From: Streptomyces sp. NBC_00247
GTDB lineage: Bacteria > Actinomycetota > Actinomycetes > Streptomycetales > Streptomycetaceae
Length of the DNA stretch: 64,000 nt
Assembly (NCBI RefSeq): GCF_036188265.1
Contig: NZ_CP108093.1
Location: forward strand, 62,001 to 126,000
Direction: 5' to 3'
Program-made: the position numbers and the translations under genes
Shown here: in pieces, positions 40,701-48,863 of the stretch
How the letters are laid out: every line of letters begins with the position of its first letter
Position numbering within the stretch: the first letter of the stretch is position 1
The notes under the pieces: model-generated
Told to the model about the DNA's origin: nothing
Databases searched by the model: none
The model's input: the letters and a program-made list of their open reading frames with translations, nothing else

Positions 40701-42313
40701 AGGGCGGAGGTGTTGTTGTCCGAGCGGTTCTGGATCTCGCCGATCAGCTCGTTCACCCGGTGCGCGGTGCTCTCCGGGTCGTTGCCGAGGCTGACGACGG
40801 CGGCGCCGGGGCGGGTGGAGCGCAGGTGCGGCAGCCAGCGCACCCAGTTCCAGGCCTCCGCGTGCTCGCGGTCGGTGAGGACGACGATCCGCAGGTCGCG
40901 GGGGCTGTGCAGGACGGCCGCCTGGGCGACGGCCCAGGCGGCCAGGGCGCGCGGGGCGGCGCCGGGACCGCTGATGCCGACGACCCCGTGCTCGGCCAGT
41001 TCGATGCCGAAGGGGGCGTCGGCGATCCGCCAGTGCACCTGGCGGTGGTTGGCGTCGCGGGCGCCGTCGTCGATGCGTTTGAGCGAGGGCCGGGTCAGGG
41101 TGCCGACGCGCAGGGTGAGGTGGTCGGGGTCGCGGCGCCGCCGCTGCCACAGTCCCTTGCCGGGCCCGGAGGCGGTCAGCAGCACCGAGGCCGGGTCGGG
41201 GAAGGTGTCGGCCCTCAGCTTCCTCTCGTCGATGGTCGCCTGACGCATCTCCAGCTCCGTCCAGGAGCGGCGGACCAGGTAGATCCGGAGGTTCTCCTCG
41301 TACTGCTTGCGCCCCGTGCGCCGGCCGGAGACCCAGTTGCCGACGGCCATCAGCGGCGTCAGCAGGATGAAGACGACGAAGTACAGGCTGCGGAAGAGGA
41401 ACATCATGACCAGGCCCATGATCAGCGGCGAGATCATCATCAGGAACGGGAAGGGCCGCTTGGTGTTGTCGGCGGGCGGGCCCTGCATGGTCATCGACTC
41501 GGTGTCCAGGTGCGGGACGATCCGCGGCGGCCGGTTGTACTCGATGCCCACGCCGTCGGCGGCCCGGTTCACGGCCGCGTCCGCCTCGAAGGGCCGGCTC
41601 AGGCGCAGCAGATGGTCGCCGAGGGACAGGTCGGCGTACGCGGGCCACTCGACGGAGCCGTCGTCCGGCAGCGGCAGCTTCCCGACGGGCGGCAGCGGCG
41701 GCGGAACGGGGTGGCCGTCGGGGCCCGGCGGGGCGGGCTCCGGCGTGTGACCGCCGGGGCCGCCGTCCTGCGGGCCGGCGGGCTCCTCGGCGGTGAGCGG
41801 GGTGCCGGTGGTCGGGTCGACCGGCGGGGGCGGGGCGAGACTGCGCAGCCCGCACTCGGCGTCCGCGTCGGGGGCGAGCCGCAGGGTCACCCGCCCGTCG
41901 GTGCCCACCGTGATCCAGGTGCCCCGCGCGGGCGCCCCGCCGCCGTCCAGGCTGAGGACGCAGCCGCGGTCGGTACCGGCCTCGTGGTCACCGGGGCCGA
42001 GCCGCCAGACCCTGCCCGCGCCCGGTCCGCCGACGTGCTGGATCTCGACGAGGACGGGGTCGGAGTCGGGCGGTCGCCACGCCTCGGACGCCCCGGCCGG
42101 GTAGGGCACCGGGACGCCCAGGCCGACCACCGAGCCCTCGCGCAGTCCGCTGCCCCGCACGGGGAGGTCGGGGTGGAGCGGACTGCTCCCGAGATACAGC
42201 TCGGCGGATCCCAGCGCCTCGCCGAGGGCGGCGAGGTCGGCGCCGTCGGGGAGGTCCAGCAGGTGGTCCGCGCGGTGGCCCCGGGCGTCGACGGTGGAGA
42301 GGGTGAGTCTCAC
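37721..42313 (-). CDS. eccC: EccC/EssC-type FtsK/SpoIIIE ATPase
   Basis: 1530 residues. N-terminal FHA-like region (about 85-165, IQHVGGPGAGRVWRLGPGDH) as in EssC/actinobacterial EccC, a pair of membrane spans at about 290-330 (PLIMGLVMMFLFRSLYFVVF), then three FtsK-type modules. Module 1 has intact Walker A GGTTGSGKS (near 703) and Walker B LLIIIDEF (near 812), plus RGRSLGLHLVLATQRPGG. Module 2 (GAPRSGRTQ, near 1058) and module 3 (GPPRTGRS, near 1356) have the Lys replaced by Arg, the usual degenerate state of the later EccC ATPase domains. EccC drives WXG100 export. It lies 20 bp after the 509-residue membrane protein gene, in an operon headed by an ECF sigma factor. Confidence 0.92.
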   Translation of the reverse strand: MRLTLSTVDARGHRADHLLDLPDGADLAALGEALGSAELYLGSSPLHPDLPVRGSGLREGSVVGLGVPVPYPAGASEAWRPPDSDPVLVEIQHVGGPGAGRVWRLGPGDHEAGTDRGCVLSLDGGGAPARGTWITVGTDGRVTLRLAPDADAECGLRSLAPPPPVDPTTGTPLTAEEPAGPQDGGPGGHTPEPAPPGPDGHPVPPPLPPVGKLPLPDDGSVEWPAYADLSLGDHLLRLSRPFEADAAVNRAADGVGIEYNRPPRIVPHLDTESMTMQGPPADNTKRPFPFLMMISPLIMGLVMMFLFRSLYFVVFILLTPLMAVGNWVSGRRTGRKQYEENLRIYLVRRSWTELEMRQATIDERKLRADTFPDPASVLLTASGPGKGLWQRRRRDPDHLTLRVGTLTRPSLKRIDDGARDANHRQVHWRIADAPFGIELAEHGVVGISGPGAAPRALAAWAVAQAAVLHSPRDLRIVVLTDREHAEAWNWVRWLPHLRSTRPGAAVVSLGNDPESTAHRVNELIGEIQNRSDNNTSALSRSLQREPDIMVVLDGARRLRDVPGVVHLLTAGPAARVFSLCVDERERLLPEECTAVVTTTGNRLTVRTSGVPAVEDVRADQVDAQWCEEVGRALAPLRDVTVDSDSGLPEDVQLLPLIGHEPPDPAAFVRAWARRPATSSFVVGSGYDGPLTIDLVRDGPHGLIGGTTGSGKSELLQTMIASLAAGNRPDELAFVLVDYKGGSAFRECDRLPHTLGMITDLDGHLVRRALASLDAELRRREILLNEVEAKDHTEYRAKRPRDPRLPALPRLLIIIDEFATVVRELPEFVPGLISLAQRGRSLGLHLVLATQRPGGSVSNEIRANTNLRISLRVTDRSESQDIIDAPDAAGISANHPGRALVRRGSAAPVPFQTAYVGAERGGAAPDPAAVPDRPLRPIRSSELTWQRLGRPPALPEHSDDDPEAMTGPAPEELPTDLKALVDTLIEATGRLEDFTRQPRPWLPPLDEQIGLEELPAPPEPAEGELPAVPYALLDIPSLQQRRLGAIQWSAFGHLYVIGAPRSGRTQVLRTIAGSTALCIDSGDLHMYAIDAAGGGLAALEALPHCGGVVSRHDTERMERLVNRLVAELTIRQRLLSQHDCAGINELRAKLSAARRPAHLVLFIDGWDALSQLLDDYDGGRVYSDVVRLLREGVAAGIHVIATSERVLLGGRLAAHNDKRLVLRQTDPSDYNVVGMGRDRVPAHVAPGRGWHAPGGVEAQIALLPTISPERPDQGDALRGIGKQAWARESEVPSRKRPFKIGEMPTLIGFQEAVDQIPKAQLRPLWALMGVGGDAVGPIGYDFQEGGGSFVVAGPPRTGRSTALAAMSVSLLLGGTRLIVITPRESQLRRLAAHDLAHVFREPDPSNEALTEALNAVAGQPVVVVVDDADLLLAADADRTLRQVATSGRDHMQGLLLAGLPESMHSLGWVGTARRARRGLLLGPKSPGEGDLIGSRISGDQIRTQLGAGRGWTAGENGSAIAVQVPLTVLDA

Positions 42314-42333
42314 GGCACTCCTTGCGGTGGCTT

Positions 42334-43863
42334 TCAGCGGTGTCGTGGGGGCGGGGCGGAGGGCACCCCGGCATCCGGATCGGGCTCCCCGCCCGGCCCG
42401 TGGGGTCCGGGACCGTCCGGCCCGTCGGGTCCGTCCGGTCCGCCGGGGTCGGCGACCAGCCCGGACCAGGCTCCCGGGTCAGGGTCGGAGCCGGCCCAGA
42501 TGACGGGTGGTACCGGGCCGTCGGTGCCGGGCTCCGGCGGGTGCCCCGGCCCGCCGTGTGCGGGCGCCGGCGCGGGAGGCTGTGCGCGCTCCGGGTCCCG
42601 GCCGGCCGGGGCCCCGGCGGCCGGGTGCGTCTCCGGGCCTGCGGCGGCCCGCACCCTCGGCCGCGGGATGGGCAGCGAGACGCCGGCCGGAACGGGGGTG
42701 GGCCCGGCCGACGCCTCGCTGGTCTTCGGTGCCGTGCGCCGCATCTCCCGGGCGGCGGGGGCCGCGGTCGGCACCCCCTCGTCCGGGTCGGCCTCGCTCG
42801 GCCCTGCGGGGACGGCCTCGTCCTCTTCCGCGAAGAGCGGCCGCATCCCGTCCGCCGAGGGGGCGGGCGGATGCACCGGCGGGATCCGCTTCAAGGTTCG
42901 GGACACCGCGCGCGGCAGGGCGTGCGACAGCAGCAGCAGCGGCGTGCCGGGGAGCGCGAGCTGCCCGTACCGGTCGGCGTGCAGCCGCCGTACGTATCCG
43001 CGTCCGGAGCCGAGGACCAGCACCCGCAGCGCCGGCACCGCCGCCGGGGGCCCCGCCATCTCGGGCGGGAGCGGGTCCGGCAGCTCGCGCGCCGCCAGGA
43101 ACGGGGGTGTACCCAGCCGGGCCGGTGTCTCCCTGGCCCTCCGGTACGCCTCCCGCACCGGCTCGCCCGGGTATCCGCGCAGCACGCCCTCGGCCACGAC
43201 CGTCTGCCCGGGCGGCAGCCGCCGCCCCAACTGCGCGGCGAGGGTGGGCAGCAGTGCCGCGCGGGCCCGCTCGTCCCCGTCCAGTGCCAGGGTCGGCGGC
43301 CCCGTCGCCAGATCCAGGAAGGCGCACCGGCCGGCGGGCTCGTCCTCGGCGCCGATCGCGACCACGACCGGCCGGTTCAGCCCCGCCTCCGGCACCACGG
43401 CGGGAAGCTCCGACCGCAGGACCGTCCAGCGCAGCGGATCGTCGGCTTCGGCCTCCGCGGCCCAGGGTTCGGGCGCCGGGGGAACGTGCCGCCCTGCCAG
43501 CAGGACGGTGACCGTCCGGTCGTCGACGAGCACCCCGTACGGCACGGCGGGCGCGGCCGCGAGCCGCGCCGCGGACAGGGCCCGTTCGGCGTCGCGCCAG
43601 CTCTCGGGCGAGCGGAGCCGCCGCACCAGGATGCGCAGCACCCGGCGGTAGCGCAGCCAGGCCCGCGCCGGGGAGGCGAACGCCGCACCGGTGAGGGCGG
43701 TCTCCCGCGCCACGCGCCGGCCGGCCGCCTTCCAGCCGCCCAGCTTCATGGCGAAGTGCCGGACCAGCAGGAAGAGCAGGAAGGCCACGCACACCAGGAG
43801 GGTCCACCGGATGATGCCGTCCCGGTGGTCGGAGATCCAGCGGATCGGGTCGACGCCGTTCAC
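42334..43863 (-). CDS. Single-pass membrane protein of the type VII island
   Basis: 509 residues from a GTG at 43863 that overlaps the sigma factor stop (GTGA). One membrane span at about 18-38 (WTLLVCVAFLLFLLVRHFAM) is followed by a large soluble domain with repeated beta/alpha segments (VVVAIGAEDEPAGRCAFLDL, LPPGQTVVAEGVLRGYPGEP). The last 170 residues are a Pro/Gly/Asp-rich disordered tail (GPDGPDGPDGPGPHGPGG). I do not recognise a family. Coupling to the sigma factor suggests an anti-sigma or sensor role; closeness to eccC suggests a secretion-complex part. Sequence does not decide between them. Confidence 0.75.
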   Translation of the reverse strand: MNGVDPIRWISDHRDGIIRWTLLVCVAFLLFLLVRHFAMKLGGWKAAGRRVARETALTGAAFASPARAWLRYRRVLRILVRRLRSPESWRDAERALSAARLAAAPAVPYGVLVDDRTVTVLLAGRHVPPAPEPWAAEAEADDPLRWTVLRSELPAVVPEAGLNRPVVVAIGAEDEPAGRCAFLDLATGPPTLALDGDERARAALLPTLAAQLGRRLPPGQTVVAEGVLRGYPGEPVREAYRRARETPARLGTPPFLAARELPDPLPPEMAGPPAAVPALRVLVLGSGRGYVRRLHADRYGQLALPGTPLLLLSHALPRAVSRTLKRIPPVHPPAPSADGMRPLFAEEDEAVPAGPSEADPDEGVPTAAPAAREMRRTAPKTSEASAGPTPVPAGVSLPIPRPRVRAAAGPETHPAAGAPAGRDPERAQPPAPAPAHGGPGHPPEPGTDGPVPPVIWAGSDPDPGAWSGLVADPGGPDGPDGPDGPGPHGPGGEPDPDAGVPSAPPPRHR

Positions 43864-44390
43864 GCGGCCAACTCCCTGCGCAGGGCCCGCAGGGCGTAGT
43901 GGGTACGGGACTTGACCGTTCCCGGGGATATCCCTATCTCCCGGGCGGTCTCGTCCCTCGGGCGGTCGCAGAGGTGGACCCGTACGACCACCTCCCGGTG
44001 CTCCTGCGACAGCCGGGCCAGCGCCTTGCGCACCACGTGGCGGTCGACCACTTGCTCCGCCAGGTCGCACTCCCCGCTGCGGCTCAGCAGCTGCTGCGGC
44101 AGCGCGCCCACGGGCACCGCGCGGTCGCGGCGGTGCATGTCGATGGCCAGGTTGCGGGCGACGGTGTACAGCCAGGCGAGCAGCCGCTCGTCGTCGTCGA
44201 CCGGCACGGCGGCCGGTGGCCGCTTCCAGGCGCGCAGGAGGGTCTCCTGGACGATGTCCTCCGCCCGGTACGGGTCCCCGGTGAGCCGGTTCGCGAACCT
44301 CAGGAGCAACGCCCGGTGGCGCTCGGCCGTGGCGGGTCGAGAGGACGAATCTGGTGTGCCGTGAGCATCGATCACTGTTTCGCTCCACAT
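43860..44390 (-). CDS. ECF-family RNA polymerase sigma factor
   Basis: 176 residues from the ATG at 44390; other in-frame starts (ATG 44435, GTG 44450) cannot be excluded since no start has a good ribosome binding site. Region 2: LLRFANRLTGDPYRAEDIVQ, ETLLRAWKRP and LLAWLYTVARNLAIDMHRRD. Region 4: ALARLSQEHREVVVRVHLCD and DETAREIGISPGTVKSRTHY. This resembles SigL/SigK-type ECF factors of actinobacteria. Such factors usually have a cognate anti-sigma gene directly downstream, and the coupled downstream gene here is the single-pass membrane protein. It probably controls the eccC operon and perhaps the divergent ChW gene. Confidence 0.9.
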   Translation of the reverse strand: MWSETVIDAHGTPDSSSRPATAERHRALLLRFANRLTGDPYRAEDIVQETLLRAWKRPPAAVPVDDDERLLAWLYTVARNLAIDMHRRDRAVPVGALPQQLLSRSGECDLAEQVVDRHVVRKALARLSQEHREVVVRVHLCDRPRDETAREIGISPGTVKSRTHYALRALRRELAA

Positions 44391-44654
44391 CGCCCGGGGG
44401 CGGAGAATCAAGGGCACGGGGGAATGCCCTCTCATGTTCTTTCTGTTCACGGTGACGTTCAGTCAACGTAGATCCACAGACGCTTGTTGATGCTCAGTAA
44501 AAGCTCAGAACATTGCAGATCTCGAAACTCGCGGCGACAAACCCGCGTTAGGGTGGCGCCCCGGGCCGACCCCCGGCCGGCGGACATCCCGACAGCGGGG
44601 GACCCGATCCGCTCCTGCCCGCTCCGCGACCGTCGACTGGAGCCAATCACCCCC

Positions 44655-45617
44655 ATGAACTCGCAGTCCGAGCACTCGAAGCAGCCCCTGGAACCCCGGT
44701 CGTCCCCGGACCCGACGACCCCGGCCGGACCGTCCCCGGCCGGGCCGGACTTCGCCGACGCCTTCCGCCGCCGCCGCGTCCGCGGGCCCCGGGGAATGGC
44801 CCCCGGACGCCGCGTCTGGACCACGCTGGGCTGGACGGCCGCGGCGGTGGCCGCGCCCCTCGCGCTCACCGCCGCACTGGCGGGCGACGGCGCCGGTGAC
44901 CTCGGTGACAGCCAGGAAGCGGCGGCCGCCCGCGTCCTCCCGCCGCCCCCGGCCGTCGTCGTCTCCCCCACCCCGGCGGCCTCGGCGTCGCCCACCCCGA
45001 AGGCCTCCCCCACCCCGACGGCCTCCCCCACCCCGGTGGCGGCGCCGCTGCCCGCCGCTCCCGCACAGGCCTACCAGCCCCCGCTCCCCGCCGCGCCCGC
45101 TCCGCAGAAGACGGTGCCCGCCACCCCGAAGCCGTCGGCGGCCGCTCCCATACCGCAGACCGCGGCCCTGACCGTGTCGCGCCTCGCGGCCCGGCAGCCG
45201 GGGCGGCACATCTGCTACCGCGCCTACGTCGAGGGCAACGGCTGGCAGAGCGTGGTGTGCGACGGCGGTACGACCGGCATCACGGGCAAGAAGATCAAGG
45301 CCCTCAACATCGCGGTGTCCGGTACGAAGGGCACCGCCGGCAATGCTTTCGTACACGATGACGAGTGGAAGACCCCCTGGAACGGTGTGGCCGACGGGAT
45401 CGACAACTACATCGGCAGCACGGCCAAGAACTATCCCTACATGCTCGGCTTCGTCATCAACGTCGGTGACGGCGCGGTCTGCCAGAGCGCCCGGGTGCGC
45501 TCGGGCTGGGGCGGTCTCGCCTGTGACAAGCCGATCGGCCAGGCCTCCGGGAACTACATATTCGGCGGCACCCTGAACAACGACTCCTGGCTGGAAGCCG
45601 TGCGCTTCACGGTGTGA
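44655..45617 (+). CDS. Secreted or anchored protein with ChW-like repeats
   Basis: 320 residues from the ATG at 44655. A charged cytoplasmic N-terminus of about 55 residues precedes one membrane span (TLGWTAAAVAAPLALTAALA), then a Pro/Thr/Ala stalk with repeated SPTP units (about 95-175), then a C-terminal domain. That domain contains CYRAYVEGNGWQSVVCDGG, TGITGKKIKALNIAVSG and a second related half (YPYMLGFVINVGDGAVCQSA, GWGGLACDKPIGQASG). The G-W-Q...D-G...G-x-x-G...I-E/K-A-L pattern is that of clostridial hydrophobic W (ChW) repeats, found on surface proteins. Divergent from the ECF sigma factor. Likely type II membrane protein with an exposed binding domain. Gap to the sigma start, 44391-44654, holds promoters. 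Confidence 0.72.
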   Translation: MNSQSEHSKQPLEPRSSPDPTTPAGPSPAGPDFADAFRRRRVRGPRGMAPGRRVWTTLGWTAAAVAAPLALTAALAGDGAGDLGDSQEAAAARVLPPPPAVVVSPTPAASASPTPKASPTPTASPTPVAAPLPAAPAQAYQPPLPAAPAPQKTVPATPKPSAAAPIPQTAALTVSRLAARQPGRHICYRAYVEGNGWQSVVCDGGTTGITGKKIKALNIAVSGTKGTAGNAFVHDDEWKTPWNGVADGIDNYIGSTAKNYPYMLGFVINVGDGAVCQSARVRSGWGGLACDKPIGQASGNYIFGGTLNNDSWLEAVRFTV

Positions 45618-45657
45618 GCGCGGGGCCGCCGGTACGACGCGGCGGCCCGAGTCCCCG

Positions 45658-45903
45658 TCAGGCGCCCCGGGCCGCCCGTACCACCGCCTCCACCAGGCGC
45701 GTGTTCTCGGGCGCCTCGCCACCCGGGTAGGCGTACCGGCGGCGGGTGTACCCGTACGCGATGCCCGGCTCCGGGTCGGCGAACGCCTCGTACAGCTCCT
45801 GGATCGATCGGCCGGTGGCCAGCCGCATCACGTCGCCGGCCGGCGCGCCGATCACCACGGCGTGGTAGCCGTACGCCGCGCCAGGCTTCCAGAACGGTTC
45901 CTG
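45658..45903 (-). pseudogene. 3' fragment of a beta-lactamase-family serine hydrolase
   Basis: The minus frame reads QEPFWKPGAAYGYHAVVIGA, then GDVMRLATGRSIQELYEAFA, ending EAVVRAARGA and a stop. W-x-P-G-x-x-Y-G-Y-H and the G-D/E-V-x-R-x-x-T-G-R-S helix are typical of class C beta-lactamase-like esterases (Beta-lactamase family), which are about 380-400 residues long. Here only the last 80 residues remain and the fragment starts at the terminator of tRNA-Pro. The S-x-x-K and Y-x-N motifs are absent. No proper start. It is a truncated remnant, probably cut by a recombination at the tRNA locus. Confidence 0.7.
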
Positions 45904-45911
45904 CCGCCCCC

Positions 45912-45956
45912 CAAAAAGATCAAGGGCCGGTTTCGGATTGCTCCGAAACCGGCCCT
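45912..45956 (-). terminator. Intrinsic terminator of tRNA-Pro
   Basis: AGGGCCGGTTTCGGA (45923-45937) and TCCGAAACCGGCCCT (45942-45956) form a perfect 15-bp stem with a 4-base loop. Read on the minus strand, it is followed by a run of T (complement of 45913-45917), giving a textbook terminator 20 bp after the tRNA. Confidence 0.9.
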
Positions 45957-45975
45957 GATCTGCGACTGTCTCCAG

Positions 45976-46049
<74 letters not shown>

Positions 46050-46099
46050 CTGCGTTTCCTCCCGGTTTTCCCGGTCGGCCGCGCAGGGAAAACATTACC

Positions 46100-48745
46100 T
46101 CACTCCGAGGGTCGAATTGACGCGCGTGCCTGCTGGGCACGGTTGGCGAGTCCGTCGGCACCGCAGGCGAGGGCCAGTTTGTGGGCGCGGCCGAGCTCCC
46201 GAGTGCTGCGGATCGCGATGCCGTACTCGTACCGGGCGAGCGCGTGCTCGTACTCGGAGGTGGACGCCTCCAGGTGGCGTACGGCGTCGGCCAGCAGCTT
46301 CTCGGCCTCTTCGGCGGGTGCGAACACCGCGAGGCAGCGCAGGGCCTCACCGATCGCGGTGTCCGTTCCGAAGCGTTCCGCGTGCGTCCTCGCCTGGGCG
46401 GCGATCTCCGCACCCTTGACCGGGTCCGTGTCGCGCAGCGCGCGGGCCAGGTCGAACGCCCAGGGCGCCCAGACACCGTTGTGCCGCTGACGCGCCTCCA
46501 GCGCGAGCCCCGCCGCTTCGAGCTCGGCGATGGCCTCCTCGGTCCGTCCCTCGGCCAGTAGCAGACGGCCGCTGATGCACGGGGCGTCCGGGAGGACCAT
46601 GGCGCTGGGGTACGGGGCACCGAACTGGTACTGGTCCGCGACCTTGCGGGCGTCGGCCGTACGACCCCGCGCGAGCAGGGTGTCGATGAGGAGGCACGCC
46701 GCGTCCCAGTGGACGGGAAGGCCGCTGCCGACACGGTCGGCGAGCCGCAGTCCTTCGCGCAGGAAGCCCTCGGCCTCCGCGAGCCTTCCGCGACGGCGGG
46801 CGACGAGGCCGAGCAGAGTATGGGCGAAGGCGAGGTGCGCGCCGCTCCAGCCGGAGATCTCGAAGGCCCGCACCGCTTCGCCGAACAGGCTCTGGGCCCG
46901 CTCGTAGTGGTCGGTGAAGGCATAGGTGATGCCGACCATGGTGGGGAACTCGAATCCCCACTCCGGGTCCGTCCAGCCGAGGCCACGGGCCGGGCTGCCG
47001 TCGACCAGCGCGCGTTCGCAGTACTCGACGACGAGCTCGGCGCTCTCGCCCCGCATCATCGCGTCGAAGGCGCGCAGGGTGATCAGGGCGCGCTCGGGGT
47101 TGTCCCGGCCTTCCAGATGGTTCGCGTTGCCGGCGAGCCTGCGCGAGCGGGCCGCACCGTCGTACTCCTCCCGCTGCATCCCCTCCCACTGGAAGTGCGC
47201 GGCCTGCAGACGCATCAGGCCCGGCCCGGGAGCGGTACGTGCCGACTCCGCCGCGAGGGTGTCGGCCGCCTCCTTGAGCTCGTTGTTGTGGGCCAGCGCG
47301 GCGGCGAGCCGGAAGATCGCGTCCACCCGCTGACGGTCGTCCAGACCTGGTGTGTCGACAGCGTTCCGCAGATGGCGCACGGTGGTGGCGGGCGAGCTGA
47401 GGAGCGTCGCGCACCCCAGTTCGTAGAGGATCAGCGCGTGGTCCTCGGGCCGGGGCGGCTCTTCCACGGCGCGTTCCAGACAGCGCCGGGCGGCTTCCGG
47501 AGCACCGACCGCGAGATGGTGCCTGGCCGCCTCGCGGAGCTGTCTGACCACACCCTGGTCGTCGTCCGGGTGTACTTCGAGCAGATGGCGCGAGGCCGCC
47601 GCGACGCCGTGTCCGGCGTCGGTGAGGGCCCAGGCCGCCCGCCCGTGCATGGCCGTCCGGGTGGCCCCAGGGATCGAGTCGTAGATGGTCGAGGCGATGA
47701 GCGGGTGGACGAACTCCAGCGGGTCGAAACCGGTGACGATGCGGGCTTCGCGGAGCTTGTGGGTGCAGTCGGCGGCCTCCGCCGCGCTCATCCCCGCCAG
47801 GTTGGCCGCGATGTCCCGGGAGATCTCCGTGCCCAGTACGGCGGCGGCCCAGGCGAACCTGTTGGCGTTGGTTCCCAGCCGTTCGAGACGGGCGACGAGC
47901 CCGCGGCCCCGGGCCGAGGCGCCGAGTTCGCGCAGCTGGCCGGCGGAATCCTCCACCGGCGGCATCTCCTCGTCCTGCACCTTGGCGACCAGTTCGACCG
48001 CCTCGTAGGGGTTGCCTCCGGTGACCGCCCAGACCTCGCGGCAGAACGGATCGTCCGCGTGCTCCCCGAGGGTCTCCCGGACCAGGTGGGCGGTCGCGTC
48101 GGGGGTGAGCGCGCTCAGGGGGACGCGGACGAGCCTGGCGGGGTCGCTCGCCGCGTTCGGGTCGAACGCCCCAGCCCTGCCCCGGTCGGCCATTTCTCGT
48201 GGACGGTAGGCGGGAACGGCGAGTAAAGGCAGATCGCCGAGGTTCTCGGTGAACGAGGACAGCCAGTCGAGGGATTCGCCGTCCGCCCAGTGCGCGTCGT
48301 CCACGATGAGCAGCAGGGGCCGGTGGCTGTGCCGGATCGCGAGCTGGCGGACCACGTGGTCGAGGCCGTCCCGGACACCCTGGGGGTCCGGCTGCGGTCC
48401 GCTGGGCTGCGCGAGTCCGAGGGCGGGTGCGGTGGTCTCGTACCAGTCGCCGAACAGCTCGCGGAGCTGGTCGGTCGGGATCTGGACGAGCGCGGGTTGC
48501 AGCAGTTGGCGCACGACGTGGAACGGCACCGACGTGACGGTCTCACCGCCGCGCGCCGACCAGACGGTGCAGCGGTCGGCGGCCATGGCCCGGATCTCCG
48601 CCAGCAACGCGGTCTTGCCGAGGCCCGCCTCCCCGCTGCAGACCAGCAGGCCACCGACGGCCTGCGCGCCACAGAGCGCGGCCACCGCGTCTGCTGCTGC
48701 GGCGAGTTCGGGATCGCGCTCGTACAACGGCCGGGACGGCTTCAT
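46100..48745 (-). CDS. LAL-like AAA ATPase lacking the LuxR helix-turn-helix
   Basis: 881 residues; GGGGAGGC precedes the ATG. N-terminal ATPase: Walker A GEAGLGKT (38-45) and Walker B LLLIVDDAHWAD (about 147-158). The remainder is TPR-like alpha solenoid (EAARRCLERAVEEPPRPEDH, AEAEGFLREGLRLADRVGSG). This is the architecture of LAL (MalT-like, STAND) activators, but the chain stops at QQARASIRPSE, just where a LuxR-type helix-turn-helix would normally follow. It therefore cannot bind DNA by that route. Either a natural HTH-less STAND ATPase or a gene trimmed at the adjacent tRNA-Pro. Cytosolic; ligand and target unknown. Confidence 0.85.
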   Translation of the reverse strand: MKPSRPLYERDPELAAAADAVAALCGAQAVGGLLVCSGEAGLGKTALLAEIRAMAADRCTVWSARGGETVTSVPFHVVRQLLQPALVQIPTDQLRELFGDWYETTAPALGLAQPSGPQPDPQGVRDGLDHVVRQLAIRHSHRPLLLIVDDAHWADGESLDWLSSFTENLGDLPLLAVPAYRPREMADRGRAGAFDPNAASDPARLVRVPLSALTPDATAHLVRETLGEHADDPFCREVWAVTGGNPYEAVELVAKVQDEEMPPVEDSAGQLRELGASARGRGLVARLERLGTNANRFAWAAAVLGTEISRDIAANLAGMSAAEAADCTHKLREARIVTGFDPLEFVHPLIASTIYDSIPGATRTAMHGRAAWALTDAGHGVAAASRHLLEVHPDDDQGVVRQLREAARHHLAVGAPEAARRCLERAVEEPPRPEDHALILYELGCATLLSSPATTVRHLRNAVDTPGLDDRQRVDAIFRLAAALAHNNELKEAADTLAAESARTAPGPGLMRLQAAHFQWEGMQREEYDGAARSRRLAGNANHLEGRDNPERALITLRAFDAMMRGESAELVVEYCERALVDGSPARGLGWTDPEWGFEFPTMVGITYAFTDHYERAQSLFGEAVRAFEISGWSGAHLAFAHTLLGLVARRRGRLAEAEGFLREGLRLADRVGSGLPVHWDAACLLIDTLLARGRTADARKVADQYQFGAPYPSAMVLPDAPCISGRLLLAEGRTEEAIAELEAAGLALEARQRHNGVWAPWAFDLARALRDTDPVKGAEIAAQARTHAERFGTDTAIGEALRCLAVFAPAEEAEKLLADAVRHLEASTSEYEHALARYEYGIAIRSTRELGRAHKLALACGADGLANRAQQARASIRPSE

Positions 48746-48863
48746 GCCTCCCCTTCCCCAAGGTGATGCGGACAGAGCCGAGCGTAGTCGCGCGCGGGGC
48801 GGTGCGGGCGGTGGTTCGAACAGTTCGCCGCAGGTAAGAGCCGCTCAGGTGCACAATCGAGCC

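Noticed and set aside
39446..43651. Plus-strand frame of 1401 codons opposite eccC
   Set aside because: Antisense of EccC, which has intact ATPase motifs on the other strand.
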